Positions 1 through 5,231 of a stretch of DNA of 8,019 bases are shown one piece after another. Below the pieces are notes generated by a model. It made no database searches, was not told where the DNA came from, and saw only the letters and a program-made list of their open reading frames with translations. The position numbers and the translations under genes are program-made. Position 1 is the stretch's first letter, and each line of letters starts with the position of its first letter. Source of the DNA: JACIWB01 sp038818725 (lineage in GTDB: Archaea; Thermoplasmatota; E2; UBA202; JdFR-43); NCBI GenBank assembly GCA_038818725.1, contig JAWAYL010000046.1, forward strand, positions 1 through 8,019. The letters are read 5' to 3'.

Positions 1-405
1 TTCATGCTTGCTTTTTGCATTTATTCCTAATTTTTCAGCCATTTTTTGCCACTTTTTATCATAAACCCCTATTATTTTTGCTGTTGCTGTTGGAAAAACT
101 TCAATAACCTTGCAATTCAATTTTTTAACAAGTTTGCTTGCTCTCTCAGTTAAAATTTTCATTCCCTGCATTGTAGGAGGCATTGCTCCATATTTCTTAA
201 GCAATAAATCAGCTTTCCTAACTTTAATTTCTTCCATAAGAGGAGCATCTATAGCAACAATATCTGGCCTAACATTCTCAAAAAAAGATAATATTTCCTC
301 ATCGCTATAAAGAATAAAAAATTCTGGCTTCTCTCTCAGCAAGCAAACGCCGCTCCTATTTTTTGGAAGCGCCGCTAAGTCCAGCCCCGCTATCTTTTTC
401 TCCAT
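1..405 (-). CDS. DUF429 family predicted nuclease (RNase H-like fold), partial
   Basis: This gene starts with ATG at 405 and leaves the window at base 1, so only the first 135 residues are visible. The N-terminus has the hydrophobic strand and Asp motif GLDLA (residues 7-11, Asp9), followed by a KNRSG turn. A second Asp motif, AIDAPL, is at 51-56, a PPTMQGMKIL segment at 77-86, and VIEVFPTA at 100-107. This order of motifs matches my memory of DUF429 proteins, which are predicted RNase H-fold nucleases with acidic catalytic residues. The substrate and biological role of the family are not established. The first 16 bases overlap the end of the upstream PGF-CTERM gene in another frame, so the two are probably cotranscribed and translationally coupled. 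No Shine-Dalgarno sequence is visible upstream. The family call is fairly secure; the activity is inference. Confidence 0.72.
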   Translation of the reverse strand, partial: MEKKIAGLDLAALPKNRSGVCLLREKPEFFILYSDEEILSFFENVRPDIVAIDAPLMEEIKVRKADLLLKKYGAMPPTMQGMKILTERASKLVKKLNCKVIEVFPTATAKIIGVYDKKWQKMAEKLGINAKSKHE

Positions 406-1019
406 AACATGAATGCAATGGCTGATAAAAGGAAAATTAGCTCAAAACCAGGCAAACCCTTCTTTTCTTTTGTTTCCTTCTTTTCTTCATATACAGGAGA
501 AAATTTATCAGGAGCCCAGTCACCATACCATTTATTTGTTATACCAACTTTTTCATATTCTGCTGAATAGGAATAAAATTCAATAATATTGCCGAGCTCA
601 GCTAATTCAAATTTTGCTATAATAGCATCATCTGATTGTTCTATCTCACCCTGAATATAAGTTGAAACATTTTCTCCTTTCATGCTATAACATATTTTTG
701 TTTTGTTTGAAAAAACAACATTATAATTTCTTTCTGTTGTATTTAGATATAACCAATAAAAAACCTTATCAGAATTTTCTATTTTTCCATAAACTTTCAG
801 CATTAAAATAATATTTTCACCAACTATTTCATATGATATTTCCTTTATATCAATATTTGGTTTCTGTGAGGATTGTGTTTTATAAGAATTCAAATTTTCA
901 TCCCATTCAACATAGAGCACATCATTTTCCTTATCTAAGATTTTTTGGGCAAATGCATTCATCGATACCAAAAAAAATACAACAATTGCAAAGATTGCTA
1001 TCTTTTTCATATTTAACAT
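390..1019 (-). CDS. Secreted protein with PGF-CTERM-like sorting signal, unknown function
   Basis: The 209-residue product begins with a classical signal peptide: Lys5-Lys6, a hydrophobic core at about 7-19, and a likely signal peptidase site after NAFA (21-24) before Gln25. The C-terminus has the tripartite architecture of archaeosortase substrates: a K/E-rich linker (179-187), LPGFE at 189-193, a short hydrophobic helix to about 206, and a basic RKR end. Such proteins are thought to be processed by archaeosortase and anchored to the surface by a lipid. The middle (about 30-165) looks like a beta-rich domain I cannot name. It has three N-glycosylation sequons (Asn93, Asn105, Asn117), which suits an exported protein. 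An in-frame ATG at 1010 (Met4) would also leave a complete signal peptide. The gene lies 9 bases after the folC stop codon and overlaps the DUF429 gene by 16 bases. The sorting signal is read directly; the function is unknown. Confidence 0.75.
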   Translation of the reverse strand: MLNMKKIAIFAIVVFFLVSMNAFAQKILDKENDVLYVEWDENLNSYKTQSSQKPNIDIKEISYEIVGENIILMLKVYGKIENSDKVFYWLYLNTTERNYNVVFSNKTKICYSMKGENVSTYIQGEIEQSDDAIIAKFELAELGNIIEFYSYSAEYEKVGITNKWYGDWAPDKFSPVYEEKKETKEKKGLPGFELIFLLSAIAFMLWRKR

Positions 1020-1028
1020 AATTTTTAA

Positions 1029-2204
1029 CTATAAATAATTTTTTTCTTTTATAATTTTTCTTGCCTCCCCAACTAAATACAGGCTCCCAATTATGCAAAT
1101 AATTTCGTTTTCCTTAGCTATTTCTTTTGCAAAAGAAATAGCTTCTTCAATATTTCTTTTAACAATAAAATCAATCCCATATTTTTTCCCAATTTTCGCT
1201 ATTACGCCTGCTTCAATGGCTCTTTCGCTACTTGATTTTGTTGCAATATAAAGCGTGGCTTGCGGAAGGCGGGAAATCATTTCTGGGATATTTTTGTCTT
1301 TCATTGCTCCAAAAATTATTATAAGTCTGCTATTAAACTCGCTGATGGAAGATGAAAATGCCTCAATAGCCTTTGGGTTATGACAGCCATCAAGAATAAA
1401 TTTTCCTATTTTTTCCATTCTTCCTGGCAGAAAAGTTTTTTCAATCCCACTAACTATTTTTTCCTTCTCTAAGCCAAGCAATTCTCCAGCCTTAACTGCT
1501 ATTGCTATATTTTCTCCTTGAAAAATTCCATTCATTTTTGTTTCAAGAGAATATATTTCATCTGCTTCAATTAAAAATTTATTTTTTTCAATTTTTTTCC
1601 ATCTAACATCTTTGCCAACTATATATAAATCAACATTTTTTTCTTCCGCAATATTTTTTATTACTTCAAGAGCTTCTCCTTTACAGGCTGTAATTATAGG
1701 GGCATTTTTAATAATCCCAGCTTTTTCTTTTGCTATTGAAGCTATATCTTTTCCAAGAAAATTTTCATGCTCCAATGAAACATTTGTAATTATGCTTATT
1801 TCTGGCTCTATAACATTTGTTGCATCCAGCCTGCCGCCGAGCCCGACTTCAAAAACCGCATAATCGACATTTTTCTTTTCAAAATAATCTATTGCAATTG
1901 CGGTAAGAGCTTCAAAATATGTAAAATTGTAAATTTTTAAATATTTATATTTTTCTATTTCTTCATTGCTTATTTCAACATCATCAACAATTATTCTTTC
2001 ATTTAATCTTTCAAGATGGGGAGATGTATATAAGCCAACTCTATAATTTTGCCTTAAAATGTTATAAATAAAATGACATACACTACCTTTTCCATTTGTT
2101 CCTCCTACATGAATGCATTTATATTTTGTTTTCCCTCTTTCTTTTATAAATTTTTCCATTCTTTCAAGGCTAAGAGAAATTTTATTTTCATTTTCAAGCC
2201 ACAC
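1029..2204 (-). CDS. folC: FolC-like folylpolyglutamate/dihydrofolate synthase (Mur ligase family)
   Basis: This is an ATP-dependent amide ligase predicted to add glutamate to folates (or to dihydropteroate) in the cytoplasm. With a GTG start it is 391 residues, slightly short of typical FolC (about 420-440) but with all main motifs. The P-loop HVGGTNGKGS ends at residue 41, TSPHL is at 60-64, FEVGLGGRLDATN at 118-130, SLEHENFLG at 143-151, EKAGIIK at about 160-166, LPGRME at 259-264, LDGCHNP at 271-277 and FGAMKDKN at 298-305. An in-frame TTG at 2219 is an alternative start. GTG at 2204 is preferred because it lies at the expected distance from the TATA-like box, whereas the TTG would lie upstream of the predicted transcription start. 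It also keeps the conserved LERM segment before the P-loop, which the ATG at 2159 would lose. It heads the minus-strand operon. In an archaeon the true acceptor could be folate or another pterin. Confidence 0.88.
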   Translation of the reverse strand: MWLENENKISLSLERMEKFIKERGKTKYKCIHVGGTNGKGSVCHFIYNILRQNYRVGLYTSPHLERLNERIIVDDVEISNEEIEKYKYLKIYNFTYFEALTAIAIDYFEKKNVDYAVFEVGLGGRLDATNVIEPEISIITNVSLEHENFLGKDIASIAKEKAGIIKNAPIITACKGEALEVIKNIAEEKNVDLYIVGKDVRWKKIEKNKFLIEADEIYSLETKMNGIFQGENIAIAVKAGELLGLEKEKIVSGIEKTFLPGRMEKIGKFILDGCHNPKAIEAFSSSISEFNSRLIIIFGAMKDKNIPEMISRLPQATLYIATKSSSERAIEAGVIAKIGKKYGIDFIVKRNIEEAISFAKEIAKENEIICIIGSLYLVGEARKIIKEKNYL

Positions 2205-2222
2205 AACAAAAAAAACCAATAA

Positions 2223-2231
2223 TATTTATAA
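2223..2231 (+). promoter_or_regulatory. TATA box for the rpo7 operon
   Basis: The bases TATTTATAA form an archaeal TATA-like box centred about 25 nt upstream of the rpo7 ATG at 2253. Archaeal transcription usually begins about 25-27 nt downstream of the box centre, so the transcript should start at or next to the ATG and be leaderless or nearly so. No Shine-Dalgarno sequence is seen before this ATG, which agrees. Confidence 0.55.
2223..2231 (-). promoter_or_regulatory. TATA box for the folC operon (same bases, opposite strand)
   Basis: Read on the minus strand the same bases give TTATAAATA, also a good archaeal TATA box. Its centre is about 23 nt upstream of the GTG codon at 2204, so folC may be leaderless too. 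A second candidate, TATATAGA on the minus strand at 2237-2244, would start transcription near 2215 and give a leader of about 11 nt. The two cannot be told apart from sequence alone. Confidence 0.42.
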
Positions 2232-2252
2232 GCAATTCTATATACCAGCATT

Positions 2253-2831
2253 ATGTATTATGAAACAACAATAGAAAATACAATAAGAATTCCTCCAACT
2301 CATTTAAGCCATGACTTGGAAGAAGTTGTTGCAAAAATTGTTCAGGAAACATTTGAAGGAACAATGGATAAAGAATATGGTTTAATACTTGTTACAAAAA
2401 ATGTAAAAAGGAAAGGAGAAGGTTATATTCTTCATGGAGATGGGGGGATATATCAAAAAGTTACTTTTGATGCGATAACTTTCAAGCCAGAATTGCATGA
2501 AGTAGTTGATGCGATAGTTTCAGATATAGTTGAGTTTGGAGCCTTCTGCCATATTGGTCCATTAGATGCTCTTCTGCATAAGAGCCAGATAATGAATGAT
2601 AGAGTTATTATAGATGTAGATAACAAGAGAATAGAAGGAAAAGACACAAAGCAGGTTTTGAAAGTAGGTGATAAAATAAGAGTAAGAATAGTTACTGTTT
2701 CGCTAAATGAAATGAATCCAAGAGAAAGTAAAATTGGCTTGACCGCCCGCCAGCCGGGCCTTGGCAAGGAAGAGTGGCAAAAGCAAAAGAAAGAAAAGGA
2801 AGAGAAGGAGAAGAAAGGTGAGAAAAAATGA
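2253..2831 (+). CDS. rpo7: DNA-directed RNA polymerase subunit Rpo7 (RpoE1, E')
   Basis: This 192-residue protein is the archaeal counterpart of eukaryotic Rpb7. It pairs with Rpo4 to form the polymerase stalk, which helps open the promoter and binds emerging RNA. Residues 1-80 match the N-terminal tip (RNP-like) domain, with the typical MYYETTIENTIRIPP start and a glycine-rich HGDGG turn at 61-65. Residues about 82-165 form an S1/OB RNA-binding domain, including VEFGAFCHIGPLDALLHKSQI and the KIGLTARQPGLG end. The last 20 residues are an unusually charged Lys/Glu tail ending KKGEKK, likely flexible, whose codons also supply the ribosome-binding site of spt4. It is the first gene of a seven-gene plus-strand operon, and its TGA stop overlaps the spt4 ATG (ATGA). 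Identification is secure from length, domain order and neighbours. Confidence 0.96.
   Translation: MYYETTIENTIRIPPTHLSHDLEEVVAKIVQETFEGTMDKEYGLILVTKNVKRKGEGYILHGDGGIYQKVTFDAITFKPELHEVVDAIVSDIVEFGAFCHIGPLDALLHKSQIMNDRVIIDVDNKRIEGKDTKQVLKVGDKIRVRIVTVSLNEMNPRESKIGLTARQPGLGKEEWQKQKKEKEEKEKKGEKK
2817..2821 (+). promoter_or_regulatory. Shine-Dalgarno site for spt4
   Basis: GGTGA, complementary to the archaeal 16S rRNA 3' end (consensus GGAGGTGAT), lies 6 nt before the spt4 ATG at 2828. It sits within the codons of the Lys/Glu-rich tail of Rpo7. Confidence 0.6.
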
Positions 2832-3004
2832 AGGCTTGCAGAAAATGCCATGCTCTTACATCAAAAAATACATGCCCATTTTGCTCAGAAGCAACAAGTG
2901 ATGAATGGCAGGGATATATGATAATAATAGATGTAAATAATTCAAAAATTGCAAGTAAAGTGGGTATTAAAGCTCCTGGAAAATATGCTTTAAAGGTTAG
3001 ATAA
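2828..3004 (+). CDS. spt4: Transcription elongation factor Spt4 (RpoE2, E'')
   Basis: This small 58-residue zinc protein partners Spt5 and supports processive transcription by clamping the polymerase. Four cysteines, Cys4, Cys7, Cys16 and Cys19, form a C-x2-C-x8-C-x2-C zinc ribbon at the N-terminus. The rest follows the Spt4 pattern: an SDEWQGYMIIID segment at 24-35, then ASKVGIKAPGKYALKVR to the end, where the family has an IA-KxLGIKxPGxYALKVR-type tail. Length is normal for archaeal Spt4 (about 60). The ATG at 2828 shares bases with the rpo7 stop codon (ATGA), and the TAA stop shares its last A with the ATG of the next gene (TAATG). Translation along these genes is therefore probably coupled. 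The rpo7-spt4 pairing is widely conserved in archaea. Confidence 0.95.
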   Translation: MKACRKCHALTSKNTCPFCSEATSDEWQGYMIIIDVNNSKIASKVGIKAPGKYALKVR

Positions 3005-3480
3005 TGTATATTGTGCCAGAAAATAAAAAGGAAGAGTTAAGAAAGCCTTTAGGAAAAATTATAAAAAAAATAGAAAAAGAGGATTTGAAAGGAAAAATAG
3101 TAAGCGTGGGAGATATGGTAACAATGTTGCTTGAAAAGGAAGGAATAAAACCAGATATAGCAATAGTTGATTATAAAATTGAGAGAAAAGAATATGGCAA
3201 AAAAGATTTTTCTGCGGAAAAAATTATAAAGGTTAAAAATCCAGCTGGTGAAATAACTCGCGAATTATGGAATGCAATAGCAACTTCATATATTGTAGAT
3301 AAAAAAGTATTGATAGAAGTAGATGGGGAAGAAGATTTAGCTGCATTGCCAGCTATATATCTTGCTCCTGATAACACAACAGTTATATATGGAATGCCAT
3401 CTAAGGGTATGGTTGTTGTAAATGTTGGAAAAAAAGAGCGAAATAAAGTTGAGAAATTCCTAAAAAGCTTGGAGGGATAA
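3004..3480 (+). CDS. GTP-dependent dephospho-CoA kinase (DUF359)
   Basis: The 158-residue protein matches the archaeal DUF359 family, shown in Thermococcus to phosphorylate dephospho-CoA with GTP, the last step of CoA synthesis. It is unrelated to bacterial CoaE. Visible family motifs are VGDMVT at 35-40, IVDYKIER at 54-61, KNPAGEIT at 78-85, VDGEEDLAALPAI at 106-118 and the C-terminal YGMPSKGMVVV at 129-139. Asp-rich positions in these motifs (Asp37, Asp56, Asp111) correspond to those thought to bind nucleotide and metal. Length is typical (about 160-180). The start overlaps the spt4 stop codon by one base; only a weak GGTTA precedes it, so coupling probably matters. Its place between spt4 and rps24e is a familiar euryarchaeal arrangement. 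Confidence 0.9.
   Translation: MYIVPENKKEELRKPLGKIIKKIEKEDLKGKIVSVGDMVTMLLEKEGIKPDIAIVDYKIERKEYGKKDFSAEKIIKVKNPAGEITRELWNAIATSYIVDKKVLIEVDGEEDLAALPAIYLAPDNTTVIYGMPSKGMVVVNVGKKERNKVEKFLKSLEG
3471..3475 (+). promoter_or_regulatory. Shine-Dalgarno site for rps24e
   Basis: GGAGG, the strongest ribosome-binding site in the window, lies 6 nt before the rps24e ATG at 3482. It falls inside the last codons of the DUF359 kinase gene (Glu157-Gly158). Confidence 0.7.
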
Positions 3481-3481
3481 A

Positions 3482-3799
3482 ATGGAAATAGAAATAGAAG
3501 ATAGGAAAGAAAATAAATTGCTTAACAGGGAAGAAATTAAATGTACGCTGAAATATGAAGGAAAAACACCAGAAAGGCAAAAAATAAGAGAGGAAATTAA
3601 AAATGCTATTGGAAAAGATGGCTTTGTTGTTTTGCAATATATAAAGCAAAAATATGGAGAAAATAAAGCAAAGATATATGCAAAGATTTATCCATCAGAA
3701 GCAGAAGCAAGAAAAATAGAGCCTTCTTATATAATTGCAAGAAATCTTGGAATAAAGGAAGAAAAGAAGAAAGAAGAAAAGAAGGGGGAGAAAAAATGA
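3482..3799 (+). CDS. rps24e: Small ribosomal subunit protein eS24 (S24e)
   Basis: This 105-residue archaeal/eukaryotic-type ribosomal protein belongs to the 30S subunit. The N-terminus MEIEIEDRKENKLLNREEI and the following KYEGKTPERQKIREEI segment (25-40) are typical, as are the central FVVLQYIKQKYGENKAKIYAKIYPS and the closing IEPSYIIARNLG. The last 14 residues form a Lys/Glu tail ending KKGEKK, the same six residues that close Rpo7. The start is one base after the kinase stop codon and is preceded by a strong GGAGG. The TGA stop overlaps the next ATG (ATGA). Order and overlap with rps27ae are conserved in many euryarchaea. Identification is secure from sequence and neighbours. Confidence 0.93.
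   Translation: MEIEIEDRKENKLLNREEIKCTLKYEGKTPERQKIREEIKNAIGKDGFVVLQYIKQKYGENKAKIYAKIYPSEAEARKIEPSYIIARNLGIKEEKKKEEKKGEKK
3787..3790 (+). promoter_or_regulatory. Shine-Dalgarno site for rps27ae
   Basis: GGAG, within a longer GGGGGAG (3784-3790), lies 5 nt before the rps27ae ATG at 3796. It is part of the Lys/Glu-rich tail codons of rps24e, repeating the arrangement seen at the rpo7/spt4 junction. Confidence 0.6.
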
Positions 3800-3948
3800 A
3801 TAAAAGAGAGATTTATGAAGTAAAGGATGGAAAAGTGGTAAGGAAAAGGAAAGAATGCCCAAAATGCGGACCAGGCGTATTCATGGCAGAGCATAAGAAT
3901 AGGAGAAGTTGCGGTGGCTGTGGATATACTGAGTTCAAAAAACAATGA
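3796..3948 (+). CDS. rps27ae: Small ribosomal subunit protein eS31 (S27ae), zinc-ribbon
   Basis: The 50-residue product is the archaeal form of S27ae, without the ubiquitin domain fused to it in eukaryotes. It starts MNKREIYEV and then has a basic stretch (VVRKRK) and a four-cysteine zinc ribbon: CPKCG with Cys21 and Cys24, and SCGGCGYTEF with Cys39 and Cys42. Length is normal for archaeal members (about 50-60). The ATG overlaps the rps24e stop codon (ATGA), and its own TGA overlaps the gcvPA ATG in the same way. In many euryarchaea this gene is followed by the Kae1/Bud32 tRNA-modification genes; here it is followed by a glycine decarboxylase subunit instead. The identity is clear despite the small size. 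Confidence 0.93.
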   Translation: MNKREIYEVKDGKVVRKRKECPKCGPGVFMAEHKNRRSCGGCGYTEFKKQ

Positions 3949-5231
3949 AGGAAATGCTTGATTTTATTGGAATAAAAAGCATTGACGAGCTTTTTGAAGA
4001 TATACCAAAAGAAGTAAGAAGCGAACTTAATTTGCCTAAGCCAAAAGAAGAGATGGAAGTTGAGGAAGAAATAAAAAAAATTTTGAATAAGAATAAGTCA
4101 TTTTTTGATTTACCTTCCTTTCTTCCAATAATAAAGCCCCATTATATCCCAGCGGCTGTTGAAGAAATAGTGGGCAGAGAAGAATTTTATACTTCTTACA
4201 CTCCATATCAACCTGAAGCATCGCAGGGTTTGCTTCAAGCTCTTTTTGAATATCAATCAGTTGTTTGCGAGCTTACAGGAATGGATGCAGCAAATATATC
4301 AATGTATGATGCTGCAACAGCTCTTGGCGAGGCATGCCTGATGGCGGAAAGGATAAAAGGAAAAAAGAGGATTGTTATTCCTTCAAATATATTCTGGCAT
4401 AAAAAAAGTGTGCTTAATAACTATGCAAAGGGAGCGGGCATAGAAATTATTGAAAAAAAATACAATGAGGAAGGAGTTGTTGAATTAGGTTGCGAGCGGG
4501 CGGATGCAATATATATTGAAAATCCAAATTTTTTTGGAATAATAGATGATAGATATAAAGAAATTCTTGAAATGAAGGAAAAAAGCGATGCTTTGCTTAT
4601 TGTTGGAATAGATCCTCTCTATTTGGCAATTTTTAATCCTCCTTCATTCTATGGAGCAGATATAGTTATAGGAAATGGATATCTTGGCAATCATATGAAT
4701 TTTGGCGGGCCAATGCTTGGAATATTTGCATGTAGAAAAGAGCTCGTTCGTCAGATGCCTGGAAAAATAATAGGAGCAAATGATGAAGGAAAATTATGCT
4801 TCAGCATGACATTGCAAACAAGAGAGCAACATATAAGGCGGGGAAAGGCAACAAGCAATATATGTTCAAATGAGGCATTGCTATGCATATCTTTTCTTGC
4901 ATATGTTGCAATTCTTGGAAGAAATGGACTTAGAAAAATCGCAATTAAAAATATGGAAAATGCCCAATATATGGCAAAAATGCTTGAAAAAATAGGCTTT
5001 AAGTTGCCTTTTAAAAGAAAATTCTTCAATGAATTTGTTGCAATATGCCCAATAGATGCAAAAAAATTCAATGAAAAATTGCTTGAAAAAGGAATTGAAA
5101 GCGGACTTATAATAGATGAATATGTAAAAAATGGTATATTATTTGGAGTTACTGAAATGCACAGCAAAAAATTGATTGATGAATGCATTGATAAAATGAA
5201 AGAGGTCATAGAAAATGATGGCAAAGTATGA
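3945..5231 (+). CDS. gcvPA: Glycine dehydrogenase (decarboxylating) subunit 1, GcvPA
   Basis: This 428-residue protein is the N-terminal half of the split glycine cleavage P-protein. It pairs with GcvPB to decarboxylate glycine and pass the aminomethyl group to lipoyl-GcvH. Family signatures are YTSYTPYQPEASQG (82-95), FEYQSVVCELTGMDAANISM (101-120), the LGEACLMAERI segment after it, and late in the protein QTREQHIRRGKATSNICSN followed by EALLC. Length is normal for subunit 1 (about 440-450). Some positions usually glycine-rich differ: the segment before HYIP reads FLPIIKP, and GADIVIGNGYLG lacks the GEGQ form I recall from relatives. The start codon overlaps the rps27ae stop codon, and no good Shine-Dalgarno site precedes it, so expression probably depends on translation of the ribosomal gene. 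Its end overlaps gcvPB by 17 bases. Confidence 0.94.
   Translation: MKEMLDFIGIKSIDELFEDIPKEVRSELNLPKPKEEMEVEEEIKKILNKNKSFFDLPSFLPIIKPHYIPAAVEEIVGREEFYTSYTPYQPEASQGLLQALFEYQSVVCELTGMDAANISMYDAATALGEACLMAERIKGKKRIVIPSNIFWHKKSVLNNYAKGAGIEIIEKKYNEEGVVELGCERADAIYIENPNFFGIIDDRYKEILEMKEKSDALLIVGIDPLYLAIFNPPSFYGADIVIGNGYLGNHMNFGGPMLGIFACRKELVRQMPGKIIGANDEGKLCFSMTLQTREQHIRRGKATSNICSNEALLCISFLAYVAILGRNGLRKIAIKNMENAQYMAKMLEKIGFKLPFKRKFFNEFVAICPIDAKKFNEKLLEKGIESGLIIDEYVKNGILFGVTEMHSKKLIDECIDKMKEVIENDGKV
5202..5206 (+). promoter_or_regulatory. Shine-Dalgarno site for gcvPB
   Basis: GAGGT lies 8 nt before the ATG at 5215, inside the gcvPA coding sequence. It favours the first of two adjacent ATG codons (5215 and 5218), though either is possible. 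Confidence 0.5.

Noticed and set aside
110..310. Plus-strand open frame of 66 codons
   Set aside because: It is antisense to the DUF429 gene, whose conserved motifs are on the other strand.
2217..2219. TTG as start codon of folC
   Set aside because: It would lie upstream of the predicted transcription start. It adds only VFFVV before the GTG, and the GTG at 2204 gives normal spacing to the conserved LERM segment.
2453..2851. 132-codon open frame on the minus strand, hydrophobic N-terminus
   Set aside because: It is antisense to the S1 domain and Lys/Glu tail of rpo7. The SFFSF-type residues are just the complement of Lys/Glu codons.
5215..5231. Frameshift splitting one glycine decarboxylase gene
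   Set aside because: Archaea and many bacteria normally encode the P-protein as two subunits. Both halves have proper ends, and gcvPB has its own start and ribosome-binding site.
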